Shown here in pieces: positions 33,456-42,165 of a stretch of DNA of 64,000 nt. A program made the translations under genes and the position numbers. The stretch's first letter is position 1. Each line of letters begins with the position of its first letter. The notes under the pieces were generated by a model. The model made no database searches and was not told the DNA's origin. It saw only the letters and a list, made by a program, of their open reading frames with translations. Source of the stretch: Agreia sp. COWG (GTDB taxonomy: Bacteria; Actinomycetota; Actinomycetes; Actinomycetales; Microbacteriaceae); contig NZ_LR882035.1 in NCBI RefSeq assembly GCF_904528075.1, forward strand, positions 3,162,001-3,226,000, written 5' to 3'.

Positions 33456-34268
33456 TCAGATCATCTCGAGCGGCACGGGCCGCGTCGGCGGCGGGAACGC
33501 ACGATCGAGCCGCTCGAGCACGTCGTCGGCTAGCCGGATGCCGGCGGCCGCCGCGTTCTCCCGCACGTGCTCGGCGGTCGACGCCTTCGGGATGGCGAGC
33601 ACGTTGCCGCTGCGCATCGTCCACGCCAGCGCAACCTGCGTGGGCGTCGCTCCGACCTCGCGCGAGATCTGCGCGAGCGCCGGCGTGTCGATCAGCCGGC
33701 CCTGCTCGACCGGCGAATATGCCATCACGGGCATGCCATCGGATGCCGCGCGCGGCAGCAGATCGAACTCGGGCCCTCGGCGGGTGAGGTTGTAGAGCAC
33801 CTGGTCGGTCTGGCATCCGGCCGGCAGTTCGTCGAGATCGTCGGGGTCGAGGTTGCTGACTCCCCAGGCACGGATCGATCCTTCGGCCACGAGCCGCTCG
33901 AAGGCGGCGACGGTCTCGTCGAGCGGATGGCGCCCGCGCCAGTGCAGCAGATACAGGTCGAGGCGGTCGGTTCCGAGGCGGCGCAGGCTCGCGTGGCAGG
34001 CCTCGATCGTGCCGGTGGCCGACGCGTTGGAGGGAAGGACCTTGCTGACGAGAAACACCTCGTCGCGGCGGGCTGCGATCGCCTCGCCGACCAGCTCTTC
34101 GCTGCGGCCGTTGCCGTACATCTCGGCGGTGTCGATCACGGTGAGCCCGAGATCGATGCCCGTGCGCAGCGCCTCGATCTCCGACTCGCGAGCACCGGCC
34201 GAGTCGCCCATGTTCCACGTGCCCTGGCCGAGTGCGGGAACCGTCGTGCCGTTCGGAAAGGTGATCAT
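33456..34268 (-). CDS. Aldo/keto reductase
   Basis: 270 aa. The tetrad is D46/Y51 (IDTAEMYG), K76 (VSKVLP) and H109 (LLHWRG). The C-terminal cofactor loop is IPKASTAEHVREN. The length fits the AKR3/AKR5 group (2,5-diketo-gluconate reductase-like). It reduces aldehydes or ketones with NADPH; the substrate is unknown. The membrane protein gene follows after 12 nt. Confidence 0.87.
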   Translation of the reverse strand: MITFPNGTTVPALGQGTWNMGDSAGARESEIEALRTGIDLGLTVIDTAEMYGNGRSEELVGEAIAARRDEVFLVSKVLPSNASATGTIEACHASLRRLGTDRLDLYLLHWRGRHPLDETVAAFERLVAEGSIRAWGVSNLDPDDLDELPAGCQTDQVLYNLTRRGPEFDLLPRAASDGMPVMAYSPVEQGRLIDTPALAQISREVGATPTQVALAWTMRSGNVLAIPKASTAEHVRENAAAAGIRLADDVLERLDRAFPPPTRPVPLEMI

Positions 34269-34323
34269 GGCATCCAGCCTGTCACCGAGAAGTCCGCCCC
34301 GCGACCCGTCGCCGCTCGAAGAG

Positions 34324-34572
34324 CTAGCTCTGTGCCGCGCGCACGAAGGCGACGATCGCGTTGGCGTGACCGTGGCCCAGGCCGTGTTCGGTCTTCAAAA
34401 ACGTGACGACCTGCATGTGGGGGTGGTCGGCGAGCTGGGCGACCGCGATGTCGAGCCACTGCTGAATCGGGCGGCCATACGTGCTCTCGATGCTCGCAAA
34501 GTACGAGGCGGGCCCCTTGAGCTTGGACCCATCGGTGGGCTGCTCGGGGGCGACGACGCGATCGGTGCTCAT
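34324..34572 (-). CDS. DUF4287 domain protein
   Basis: 82 aa: KLKGPASYFASIESTYGRPIQQWLDIAVAQLADHPHMQVVTFLKTEHGLGHGHANAIVAFVRA, which is the whole DUF4287 domain. It is a soluble helical protein of unknown function, common in actinobacteria. The ATG at 34572 is preceded six bases upstream by TATCGT. It is divergent from the monooxygenase-like gene, 45 bp away. Confidence 0.85.
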   Translation of the reverse strand: MSTDRVVAPEQPTDGSKLKGPASYFASIESTYGRPIQQWLDIAVAQLADHPHMQVVTFLKTEHGLGHGHANAIVAFVRAAQS

Positions 34573-34578
34573 GCAGCC

Positions 34579-34611
34579 ACGATAGAAGATGAGCCGACCC
34601 GCGCATACCCT
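34579..34611. promoter_or_regulatory. Face-to-face leaderless promoters
   Basis: Minus-strand TATCGT (34579-34584) and plus-strand TACCCT (34606-34611), each six bases from its start codon, share a 45-bp gap. The -35 zones necessarily overlap the opposite -10. Confidence 0.45.
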
Positions 34612-34617
34612 CAATAG

Positions 34618-34902
34618 ATGAGCGAGATACGCCTCACCGGCCGCCTGATCTGCGCGGACAGCGACGAGGCCCGGATTGTCCTCGATCACCTGCCGGTGCA
34701 CGTGGCGCTCACCCGCGCCGAAACCGGATGCCTGTCGTTCGACGTCTCGCAGACCACCGACCCCCTGGTCTGGCAGGTCGACGAGCTCTTCGAGAACGAA
34801 GCGGCGTTCACCGCCCACCAGAATCGCGTGGCAGACAGCGACTGGGGCCGAGCGACGGCCGGAATCACGCGGCGCTACTCGATCGATGGACTCCGCGACT
34901 AG
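34618..34902 (+). CDS. Antibiotic-biosynthesis-monooxygenase (ABM) fold protein
   Basis: 94 aa. MSEIRLTGRLICADSDEARIVLDHLPVHVALTRAETGCLSFDVSQTTDPLVWQVDELFENEAAFTAHQ matches the small dimeric ferredoxin-like ABM/putative quinol monooxygenase family. The reaction is unknown. TACCCT is six bases before the ATG. It is divergent from DUF4287. Confidence 0.82.
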   Translation: MSEIRLTGRLICADSDEARIVLDHLPVHVALTRAETGCLSFDVSQTTDPLVWQVDELFENEAAFTAHQNRVADSDWGRATAGITRRYSIDGLRD

Positions 34903-34973
34903 CCGTCGCGGTCGACTCAGTCCGTCGTCTGGATCGTGCGCTGCACGCTGATGAGCGGTCGGGTGCGCGCCGC

Positions 34974-35036
34974 AATTCAGGAGAAAGCGGCCGAAATGGG
35001 CGGTTTCGCACGCCACCGGGCGGTTCTACCTGAATT
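34974..35036. repeat. Palindromic repeat family B, copy 1
   Basis: Outer arms AATTCAGG (34974-34981) and CCTGAATT (35029-35036) enclose an inner CGAAA/TTTCG hairpin (34992-35008). The sequence after the left arm (AGAAAGCGG) closely resembles copy 2 at 43165-43231 (AGGAGCGG). It lies in a gene-free 235-bp gap before a tetR gene. Confidence 0.6.
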
Positions 35037-35110
35037 CGAGCACCACCCACCTCGCGACGATACCGAACCTGGGCAGATACTGCGCATTACGCAAAACTGC
35101 ATTGCCGTAA

Positions 35111-35129
35111 TGTTGCAGTGGATGCAACA
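35111..35129. promoter_or_regulatory. TetR operator upstream of the efflux operon
   Basis: Perfect palindrome TGTTGCA-GTGGA-TGCAACA ending eight bases before the tetR start. A further pair, CATTACG (35085-35091) and CGTAATG (35106-35112), overlaps it. This is the expected position for autorepression of the tetR-MFS operon. Confidence 0.55.
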
Positions 35130-35137
35130 ATGTAGTC

Positions 35138-35782
35138 ATGCATGATTCCCCCCTAGGTCTTCGCGAGCGCAAGCGCGCCCAGACCGCCGAGGCCATTCAC
35201 GTCGCCGCCGCCGAGCTCGCGCTCGAGAGGGGACTCGAAGCCACGACGATCGATGCGATCAGCGAGCGCGCGGATGTATCGCCCCGCACCTTCTTCAACT
35301 ACTTTCCGACAAAAGAAGACGCCGTTCTCGGCATCGACGAGGCCGCGGTAGCGGCCGAACTCGACAGGGAACGCGAGCACGACCCAGACATCCTGGTCGC
35401 CGTGTTCGACCTCATCTACGCCGTCTTCGAGGCGAGCGGCGGCAACCATCGGCATGCCGAACTGAAGCGCGCCGTGATGCGCGAGAACCCGCAGCTGATG
35501 ACCCGCCAGATGGTGAGGGTGGCCGATCTCGAAGACCGCCTCAGCGGCATCATCGCTCTCTGGCTGGCCGACGACGCCTCTTTCTCTTCGGGCAGCGACG
35601 CGAACCGTCGCGATGATGCCCGGCTGATTCTCGGCGTGTGCCTCGCCACCGTGCGGTCGGCGATGAAGAAATGGGCGACCGGGCCAGATACATCCGACGC
35701 CTCGAACCTGCGCACAGACACCCGAAAGCACTTTGTGAACGCCGTCTCGACGTTCAAAACCGTAATGGAGAAACTCGTATGA
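35138..35782 (+). CDS. TetR-family regulator of the efflux operon
   Basis: 214 aa. The HTH is ATTIDAISERADVSPRTFFNYFPTKEDAVLGID at about residues 33-64, the standard TetR N-terminal domain; the ligand domain is divergent. It overlaps the start of the MFS efflux gene by 4 nt (ATGA), so regulator and pump are cotranscribed. Palindromes upstream suggest autoregulation relieved by the drug the pump exports. Confidence 0.88.
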   Translation: MHDSPLGLRERKRAQTAEAIHVAAAELALERGLEATTIDAISERADVSPRTFFNYFPTKEDAVLGIDEAAVAAELDREREHDPDILVAVFDLIYAVFEASGGNHRHAELKRAVMRENPQLMTRQMVRVADLEDRLSGIIALWLADDASFSSGSDANRRDDARLILGVCLATVRSAMKKWATGPDTSDASNLRTDTRKHFVNAVSTFKTVMEKLV

Positions 35783-37464
35783 CCACCACCTCGTCGCCTC
35801 AGCGCGACACACCGATGCGCACCACTGCTGCGCACGACACCCCCGTAGACGGCACGCCCTCCACCCGCAGCGTGCTGCTCGTCTTCGCCGGCCTGATGGT
35901 CGCGATGCTGCTCGCCTCGCTCGATCAGACCATCTTCAGCACAGCGCTGCCCACCATCGTGGGCCAGCTCAACGGTGTCGAGCACATGCTCTGGGTCACC
36001 ACGGCCTACATTCTGGCGTCGACCATCGTGATGCCGGTCTACGGCAAGCTCGGCGACCTGATCGGCCGCAAATACCTGTTCATCACGGCGATCAGCATCT
36101 TCCTGGTCGGAAGCGTGATGGGCGGCCTCGCCGACTCGATGGGCACCCTCATCGCCGGTCGCGCCGTTCAGGGACTCGGCGGCGGCGGACTCATGATCCT
36201 CGCCCTGGCCATCATCGCCGACGTCGTTCCGGCCCGCCAGCGCGGCAAGTACTCCGGCATCATGGGCGCGGTCTTCGCAGTGTCGAGCGTGGCCGGCCCG
36301 CTGCTCGGCGGCTTCTTCACCGACGGCCCCGGCTGGCGCTGGGCGTTCTGGATGAACATCCCCCTCGGCATTCTGGCCATCGTCTCGGCGATCTTCTTTC
36401 TCAAGCTGCCGAAGCGCGCCTACACGAAGCCCAGCATCGACTTTCCGGGCATGATCGTTCTGGCCCTGGCCGCGACCAGCCTGGTGCTGTTCACGACCTG
36501 GGGCGGCACCACCTACGCCTGGGATTCCCTCACGATCATCGGTCTCATCGTCGCCACCGTCGTGTTCAGCGTGCTCTTCGTCTTCATCGAGAGTCGCGCC
36601 GCCGAGCCCGTCATCCCGCTGAAGCTGTTCAAGAACCGCAACTTCAACCTCACCACGGGCGCCGGCCTCATCACCGGCGTGGCCATGTTCGGCGCACTCG
36701 CCTACATGCCCACCTACCTGCAGATGGTCACGGGAGTCGGCGCCACGAGCGCCGGCCTGCTGATGATCCCCATGATGGGGGCGCTGCTCATCGCCTCGAT
36801 CGGCTCGGGCCAGATCGTCTCTCGCACGGGCAAATACAAGATCATTCCCATCATCGGTTCGCTGGTCACGGCCCTGGGACTGTTCCTGCTCTCGACCCTG
36901 ACCGCATCCACGGCCATCTGGATCATGTGCGCGTTCCTCGCCGTGATGGGCCTCGGCCTCGGCATGTCGATGCAGATCCTCGTGCTGGTCGTGCAGAACT
37001 CGTTCCCCGGCGCCATCGTGGGAACCGCGACGAGCTCGAACAACTTCTTCCGCCAGATCGGCTCCTCGCTGGGAGCCGCGATCGTGGGAAGCCTGTTCGT
37101 GTCGCGACTGACCGACATCCTGGCGTCGAGCGCGGCGAGCGGGGGCGGAGCATCCGGTGGCTCGGGAACCAACTCGCTGACGCCGGCCATCGTGGCCGCA
37201 CTGCCGGATGCCGCGCGCGCGGTGATCGTGAACGCCTACAACGACGCGCTCACGCCGATCTTCCTGCTGATGGTGCCGCTGATGCTGGTGGCCGCCGCGC
37301 TGCTCGTCTTCGTGGTCGAGAAGCCTCTGGCCACGCGCATCGAGAAGACCGACGTGCAGGCCGCCTCGAACGCCGAGGTCTTCGAGGGGTCGCTCTCGAC
37401 CGGCGCCAATGCGACGGCCGAGCCGGTGCTCTCGACCCGCACCGGGTCGGTGCACTCGGTCTAG
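35779..37464 (+). CDS. DHA2-type (EmrB/QacA) multidrug MFS transporter
   Basis: 561 aa with about 14 membrane helices. Conserved DHA2 segments are visible: SLDQTIFSTALPTIVGQLNGVEHMLWVTTAYILASTIVMPVYGKLGDLIGRK (motifs D1 and A), FAVSSVAGPLLGGFFTDGPGWRWAFWMNIPLG (motif C region), and the central helices typical of 14-TMS pumps. It is a proton-driven exporter of drugs or cations. It is translationally coupled to its TetR regulator. Confidence 0.9.
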   Translation: MTTTSSPQRDTPMRTTAAHDTPVDGTPSTRSVLLVFAGLMVAMLLASLDQTIFSTALPTIVGQLNGVEHMLWVTTAYILASTIVMPVYGKLGDLIGRKYLFITAISIFLVGSVMGGLADSMGTLIAGRAVQGLGGGGLMILALAIIADVVPARQRGKYSGIMGAVFAVSSVAGPLLGGFFTDGPGWRWAFWMNIPLGILAIVSAIFFLKLPKRAYTKPSIDFPGMIVLALAATSLVLFTTWGGTTYAWDSLTIIGLIVATVVFSVLFVFIESRAAEPVIPLKLFKNRNFNLTTGAGLITGVAMFGALAYMPTYLQMVTGVGATSAGLLMIPMMGALLIASIGSGQIVSRTGKYKIIPIIGSLVTALGLFLLSTLTASTAIWIMCAFLAVMGLGLGMSMQILVLVVQNSFPGAIVGTATSSNNFFRQIGSSLGAAIVGSLFVSRLTDILASSAASGGGASGGSGTNSLTPAIVAALPDAARAVIVNAYNDALTPIFLLMVPLMLVAAALLVFVVEKPLATRIEKTDVQAASNAEVFEGSLSTGANATAEPVLSTRTGSVHSV

Positions 37465-38138
37465 TCCACCGAAACGACACGACCGGATGGGCCCGATCTC
37501 CACTGGAGGTCGGGCCCATCGTGGTGTTGACGAGGCCAGGGAGAGGTACGACCGAGCTCCGCACTCCTCGCCACTGCGCTCAGGGCCTGCTCGAGAAGCG
37601 CGACGTGAGCCAGAACATGGTCGGCGAGGGGGGCGACGTCATCCGCTGCGACCCACGTCTCGTATCCCGCGTAATACGCACGCACTCCGAGGTCGGCGAG
37701 GATACCCGCCTGCCGGTGATCGACGCGCCGCTCCGTCAGGGCGTCATGCAGAGCCGAGGTGATCGCGGCGCGCTTATAGACGGCCCGTTCCTTCAGCTCC
37801 GGGCTGGAAAGAAGAATCGGATCGAGAATGCGGCCGACGCTCCGGTGCTCTTCCGTGTGGGCACCCGACAGCGTGCGAACACCGTGCCTCATCAGCTCGA
37901 CCGCAGTCGAGTCATCCGGCGCGTCGGCGACACCGCGACCGATGAGGGCGACCAGTTCACCCTGGCCCTGAAAAACGATGTCGCGTTTATCTGAGAAAAG
38001 CCGAAACAACGTCGTCTTGGTCAGGCCCGCGCGTTCTGCGATCTGCGCGGTGGTCGTCGCGTCGTACCCGTGCTCCGCGAACAGGTCGAGGGCAGCGCGC
38101 AAGAGTCGCCCCTGAGCATCCGGCTGCCATCGACTCAT
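37461..38138 (-). CDS. TetR-family regulator
   Basis: 225 aa. The HTH is ATTTAQIAERAGLTKTTLFRLFSDKRDIVFQG near residues 25-56. The ATG at 38138 has TAAGAT six bases upstream within an operator palindrome; a GTG at 38144 would place the start inside the operator and is less likely. The last codons overlap the end of the converging efflux gene by 4 nt and include a terminator hairpin. It is divergent from an SDR gene, its presumed target. Confidence 0.85.
   Translation of the reverse strand: MSRWQPDAQGRLLRAALDLFAEHGYDATTTAQIAERAGLTKTTLFRLFSDKRDIVFQGQGELVALIGRGVADAPDDSTAVELMRHGVRTLSGAHTEEHRSVGRILDPILLSSPELKERAVYKRAAITSALHDALTERRVDHRQAGILADLGVRAYYAGYETWVAADDVAPLADHVLAHVALLEQALSAVARSAELGRTSPWPRQHHDGPDLQWRSGPSGRVVSVD
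37486..37520. terminator. Bidirectional terminator hairpin
   Basis: GATGGGCCCGA (37486-37496) and TCGGGCCCATC (37510-37520) form a perfect 11-bp GC-rich stem, with a second CTCC/GGAG stem in the loop. It lies just after the efflux gene stop, inside the 3' end of the converging tetR gene. Confidence 0.65.
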
Positions 38139-38153
38139 GTTCACATCTTAGTG

Positions 38154-38200
38154 ATGTGACTTGGTCACATCGGGTGTACGGTGATGTTACTAAGTCACAT
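38154..38200. promoter_or_regulatory. Paired TetR operators
   Basis: Two 17-bp sites 30 bp apart: ATGTGAC-TTG-GTCACAT (38154-38170, perfect) and ATGTTAC-TAA-GTCACAT (38184-38200, one mismatch). A third overlapping palindrome, TCACATC-TTAGT-GATGTGA (38141-38159), covers the tetR -10 TAAGAT. Confidence 0.7.
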
Positions 38201-38250
38201 GAATGCGTCTCGATGTCGTCGATCGCGTTCCCCTTCGAATGGAGCACATC

Positions 38251-39132
38251 ATGCACGTATTCATCACGGGCGCATCAGGGTGGATCGGCACCGCGCTCAC
38301 GCGGGAGCTCGTCACCGCCGGCCACGAGGTCACCGGCCTTGCCCGCTCGGAGGCGTCAGCCGCAAAGATACGAGCGCTCGGCGCCACGGCGGTGCTCGGC
38401 GACATGCTGAATCACGACCTGATCGTGTCTGAGGCCGCGCGGGCCGACGCGACTGCCCACCTGGCATTCACGCTGGACTTCGCTGAGTTCGATGAGACCA
38501 TCGACAACGAACTCAGGCTCATCGAGAAGATCGACGCCGCTCTCGCGGAAAGCGGGAAAGCCTTCATCGCCGCATCCGGCACTCCCATCCTCGAGGGGCG
38601 CGTCGCCACCGAAGCCGATCGCCTCGATCCGACCGGGCCGGCCGGGGCACGGGCGAAGACGGCTAACGCGGTCGTGGCGCTCGCCGCGAACGGCATCCGC
38701 TCGGCCCTGGTCCGCATGCCTCGCTCGGTTCACGGCGAGGGAGACCGGAACGGTTTGATCGCGGCGCTCGTCGGGACGGATCGCCAGCTGGGGTCGGCGG
38801 TATACGTCGGCGACGGCCAGAACCGATGGCCCGCCGTGCACATCAGCGATGCCGGTCGCCTTTTCTTCGCGGCGATCGAGAAGGCTCCCGCCGGCGCCGT
38901 GCTGCACGCCGTCGGCGAGGAAGGCGTACGCATGCGCGACGTCGCCGGCGTCATTTCGCGCAAGACCGGCCTGCCGGCCGCCTCTATCGACCCTGCGCAG
39001 CTCGGCGTTTTCGGAGCCCTTCTGGGCGGCGACCAGCCCGCATCCAGCACAGCCACCCGTCAGCTCGTCGATTGGGAACCGACCGGCCCGACCCTGCTCG
39101 ACGACCTCGAAGCGGGCTATTACACGTCCTGA
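38251..39132 (+). CDS. NAD(P)-dependent SDR (atypical epimerase type)
   Basis: 293 aa from the ATG at 38251, which has GGAG at the right distance; the longer frame from 38203 runs through the regulatory region. MHVFITGASGWIGTALTRELVTAGHEVTGLARS holds GxxGxxG (residues 7-13), followed by IAASGTPIL and LVRMPRSVHGEGD. It resembles the 3-beta-HSD/NmrA-like reductases induced together with TetR regulators. The substrate is unknown. Controlled by paired operators upstream. Confidence 0.82.
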   Translation: MHVFITGASGWIGTALTRELVTAGHEVTGLARSEASAAKIRALGATAVLGDMLNHDLIVSEAARADATAHLAFTLDFAEFDETIDNELRLIEKIDAALAESGKAFIAASGTPILEGRVATEADRLDPTGPAGARAKTANAVVALAANGIRSALVRMPRSVHGEGDRNGLIAALVGTDRQLGSAVYVGDGQNRWPAVHISDAGRLFFAAIEKAPAGAVLHAVGEEGVRMRDVAGVISRKTGLPAASIDPAQLGVFGALLGGDQPASSTATRQLVDWEPTGPTLLDDLEAGYYTS

Positions 39133-39220
39133 CCCGCACCGGTGGCGCGGGTCGTGAGACCGCCTATCAGGGAAGGTCAACGCCCGAGCGGCCCGACTTC
39201 GCGTGGCTAGAGTTTCTCTC

Positions 39221-39673
39221 ATGAGTCCCTCGCGTCATCCGGTGCTGTCTGTTGTGTATTCCAGCACCGCCGCCTCCCCTTTCACCGACGCGGAGCTCGC
39301 GGCCCTGCTCACCGTGAGTCGCCACAACAACGCGCGCGCCGGCCTCACCGGCATGCTCATCACGCGGCAGGACCGCTTTCTGCAGGTACTCGAAGGTCCC
39401 GAGCCCCAGGTCGAGGCACTCATGACAAAGATCTCGGGGGATTCCGGTCATCACGACGTGCGCATCCTGCTCAAAGAGACGATCGAGCAGCGACAGTTTC
39501 CCGAGTGGACGATGAGCTTCAAGCAGCTCTCGAACGCCGACGAGGAGACCGTTCCCGGCTATCGCACGGCGTTCGATGACCTGGCCGACGAGAACGACGA
39601 CGTGAACGGCACGACCGCCGCGGTGCGTGAGCTCATCCGCTGGTTCCAAGCTCGTCCGACGCCCACGATGTAG
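39221..39673 (+). CDS. BLUF-domain blue-light sensor
   Basis: 150 aa, a stand-alone BLUF domain. Residues equivalent to the AppA flavin triad are in place: Y13 (VVYSS), N37 (SRHNNARAGLTG) and Q55 (RFLQVLEGP), with W96 and M98 in EWTMSF. The domain binds FAD non-covalently and shifts a hydrogen bond on blue light. The short-BLUF type has no output domain and acts through partner proteins. TAGAGT is seven bases before the ATG. The 3' end overlaps the converging GNAT gene by 41 nt. Confidence 0.88.
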   Translation: MSPSRHPVLSVVYSSTAASPFTDAELAALLTVSRHNNARAGLTGMLITRQDRFLQVLEGPEPQVEALMTKISGDSGHHDVRILLKETIEQRQFPEWTMSFKQLSNADEETVPGYRTAFDDLADENDDVNGTTAAVRELIRWFQARPTPTM

Positions 39674-40142
39674 GGGTGGTCTGCGGGCGCACGCGATAGC
39701 TCATCGACGTGAACTCGGGGCGCTCCGGATCCACCACTTCCTCGAATTCGGCTCGGCGATAGGTGCTGACGGCGGGCGCGTTGTCGGTCACGACGGCGAG
39801 GTTCACCGTGTCGGCTCCGAGCTCGCGCGCCTTCTGCACGGCCAACCGGATGAGCGTGTGGCCCCGCCCACGACCTCGATACCGAGGGTCGACGATCACC
39901 CGGCCCAGGCGAGCGGATGCCCCCAGCAGCGTCAGATCGAAGTGGCCCCAGGCATCCGGGTCGTCATCATCGCTGGCGACCCACGCGCTCAGCCCCGGTC
40001 TGCGGGCGATCGCCTCGAACTGCGCAACGGTCGGCGGCCATTGCAGGCTCGGACCGGCGAAGAGGTACAGGGCCGGGGCGTCTGGGACCCACGTGAGAAT
40101 GCGCGAGTAGTCGTCTGGGATCGGAGCACGAGTCACGGGCAT
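39633..40142 (-). CDS. GNAT-family N-acetyltransferase
   Basis: 169 aa. The acetyl-CoA motif A is visible as LGRVIVDPRYRGRGRGHTLIRLAVQKARELGA (R/Q-x-x-G-x-G/A type), then VNLAVVTDNAPAVSTYRRAEFEEV. Upstream beta strands contain AWVASDDDDPDAWGHFDLTLL. The acceptor is unknown. TACTGT is six bases before the ATG (leaderless). Confidence 0.85.
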   Translation of the reverse strand: MPVTRAPIPDDYSRILTWVPDAPALYLFAGPSLQWPPTVAQFEAIARRPGLSAWVASDDDDPDAWGHFDLTLLGASARLGRVIVDPRYRGRGRGHTLIRLAVQKARELGADTVNLAVVTDNAPAVSTYRRAEFEEVVDPERPEFTSMSYRVRPQTTPTSWASDELGTSG

Positions 40143-40169
40143 GACTCGACAGTAGTGCCCGCCGTTTCG

Positions 40170-41024
40170 TCAGCTCGAAGAGTGGTTCCGGGCCGCCGCG
40201 ATGCGCACTTGCGCCGCCATGCCGCCGTCACCGAACGTCGCCTCGCCGAGCTCGAGAGAGCGATCCGCCGAGACGAGCTGCTCCCACCGGGCGAGACGAT
40301 CGATCGAGATCGCCTCCTGCGCCAGCAGAGCAGACCTGGCATGGGCCTCGAACACGCCACGATGCCGGTCGATGATGTCACCGTAGAGACGAAGCCGCCG
40401 AGTCATCCCCTCGAGGTTGGCTGAGCCAGGCTGAGTGCGGTATTCGATCAGGGGCTCGGCCACGACGTGGATGCGACCGCCGGGCGTCAGAAGGCGCAGA
40501 AAGAAGTCCCAATCCTCGAAACCCTCCCTCATGTCTTCTGCGTACCCGCCGACCGCCTCCCACAGCCGCCGCCGAAAGACGGACGGCGCGGGACACGAGT
40601 TGCGGGCGAGAAATTCGGTGACAGATCCGCCCGTGGGACCCACGACACCCGAAGCCACTCCGGTCATCGTCAACCACGACGACGACGCCACAACGTCGTC
40701 ATCCTCCAACGCCGCGACGGTCGCTCGCAGAAAACCCGGGCGGAATCGGTCGTCTCCGTCGAGGACAGCGACCAGATCGGCGGCGACCGAACGGATGCCG
40801 GCATTTCTGGCAGCGCTCACCCCCGAGTTGTGCTGCCGGAGCACGCGGATGCCGTCGCGCTCCAGATCAGCCAGCTCGTGCAGGGAGCCTTCGTCGGTCG
40901 AGCCGTCGTCCACAACGAGGAGTTCGTCCGCCGCTCGGGTCTGCCCCAAGACGGATTCCACGGCTTCCCGGATCATCGACCCCTGGTTGTAGCTCGACAC
41001 CACCACCGCAACGCTCTGACGCAT
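40170..41024 (-). CDS. Family 2 glycosyltransferase
   Basis: 284 aa from the ATG at 41024, which has GAGG five bases upstream. GT-A features are visible: VAVVVSSYNQGSMIREAVESVLGQTRAADELLVVDDGSTD, HNSGVSAARNAGI, the DGDD metal motif in VAVLDGDDRF, and the acceptor-side EGFEDWDFFLRLL. It transfers sugars to a wall, capsule or lipid acceptor. No other cell-surface genes are clustered here. Confidence 0.87.
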   Translation of the reverse strand: MRQSVAVVVSSYNQGSMIREAVESVLGQTRAADELLVVDDGSTDEGSLHELADLERDGIRVLRQHNSGVSAARNAGIRSVAADLVAVLDGDDRFRPGFLRATVAALEDDDVVASSSWLTMTGVASGVVGPTGGSVTEFLARNSCPAPSVFRRRLWEAVGGYAEDMREGFEDWDFFLRLLTPGGRIHVVAEPLIEYRTQPGSANLEGMTRRLRLYGDIIDRHRGVFEAHARSALLAQEAISIDRLARWEQLVSADRSLELGEATFGDGGMAAQVRIAAARNHSSS

Positions 41025-41230
41025 CAGCACCTCACCACCCCTCGCGGGCAAGCCTATGGGCGCCGTCGCAACGCCCACATCTGAACAGCGGGTGGAACAT
41101 CAGAGCGACCGTGGACCGGGCCCGACGCCGGCGTTAGTGTGAAAGCACTCCTCGCCTCATCGGGGAGCGGAATGCCCACATGCAGTCGTTCCGGGCACGA
41201 CTCGGTTCGACCCAAAAATGGAGGTCAGTC

Positions 41231-42067
41231 ATGGCGTTTGTCACCACAGAAGATGGCACCGAGATCTACTTCAAAGACTGGGGACCGAAAGATGCCCAGC
41301 CCATCGTGTTCCACCACGGCTGGCCACTCTCCAGCGATGACTGGGATGCGCAGTTGCTCTACTTTCACGCGCGGGGCTTCAGGGTCGTCGCGAGCGATCG
41401 TCGCGGGCACGGCAGGTCGACCGATATCGGCACCGGGCACGACATGGATCACTACGCCAGCGACGTCTCCGCCGTCGTCGAGCACCTCGACCTGACGAAT
41501 GCCATCCACATCGGCCACTCCACCGGCGGCGGCCAGGTCGCGCGCTACGTCGCGAAATACGGGGAGCCGCAGGGTCGCGTGGCCAAGGCCGTGCTGGTCG
41601 CAGCCGTTCCCCCGCTGATGGTGCAGACCGACGCCAACCCGGAGGGCACCCCGATGTCGGTCTTCGACGGGTTCCGCGAGGCGCTGGCAGCCAACCGGGC
41701 CGAGTTCTTCCAGGCCGTCGCATCCGGACCGTTCTACGGCTTCAACCGTGACGGCGCCACCGTCTCTGAGCCCGTGATCGCCAACTGGTGGCGGCAGGGA
41801 ATGACGGGCAGCGCCCTCGCCCACTACGAGGGCATCAAGGCCTTCTCCGAGACCGACCAGACCGACGACCTGAAGGCGATCTCCGTTCCGGTTCTCGTGA
41901 CCCAGGGCGACGACGACCAGGTCGTGCCCTACAAGGATGCCGCGCTGAAGCAGGTCGAGCTTCTGAGCAACGCGACCCTGAAGATCTACGAGGGCTACCC
42001 GCACGGCATGCTGACCACCCACGCCGACGTGCTCAACCCCGACCTCCTGGCCTTCATCCAGCAGTAG
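41231..42067 (+). CDS. Alpha/beta hydrolase, non-heme chloroperoxidase type
   Basis: 278 aa. The triad is S97 (GHSTGGG), D228 (GDDDQVVP) and H258 (YPHGM). The front end MAFVTTEDGTEIYFKDWGPKDAQPIVFHHGWPLSSDDWDAQ is that of cofactor-free haloperoxidases/perhydrolases, which form peracids from carboxylic acids and H2O2 or act as esterases. GGAGGT lies five bases before the ATG. A terminator hairpin follows. Confidence 0.9.
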   Translation: MAFVTTEDGTEIYFKDWGPKDAQPIVFHHGWPLSSDDWDAQLLYFHARGFRVVASDRRGHGRSTDIGTGHDMDHYASDVSAVVEHLDLTNAIHIGHSTGGGQVARYVAKYGEPQGRVAKAVLVAAVPPLMVQTDANPEGTPMSVFDGFREALAANRAEFFQAVASGPFYGFNRDGATVSEPVIANWWRQGMTGSALAHYEGIKAFSETDQTDDLKAISVPVLVTQGDDDQVVPYKDAALKQVELLSNATLKIYEGYPHGMLTTHADVLNPDLLAFIQQ

Positions 42068-42089
42068 CGGCTTCGGTCTCACCACAGGA

Positions 42090-42120
42090 GGCGCACTCCC
42101 GAAGACCTCGGGGGTGCGCC
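42090..42120 (+). terminator. Terminator of the hydrolase gene
   Basis: GGCGCAC (42090-42096) pairs with GTGCGCC (42114-42120), and the stem continues inward with CCCGA/TCGGG. It begins 23 nt after the hydrolase stop. Confidence 0.6.
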
Positions 42121-42165
42121 GCCTGTCTGTCTTCTGCGGTGGCCTCGTTCGGGCAGAGTGGTGAC

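Noticed and set aside
35416..37503. 695-aa minus-strand frame opposite the DHA2 efflux gene
   Set aside because: Histidine/glutamate/arginine-rich nonsense complementary to membrane helices; no start signal and no family resemblance.
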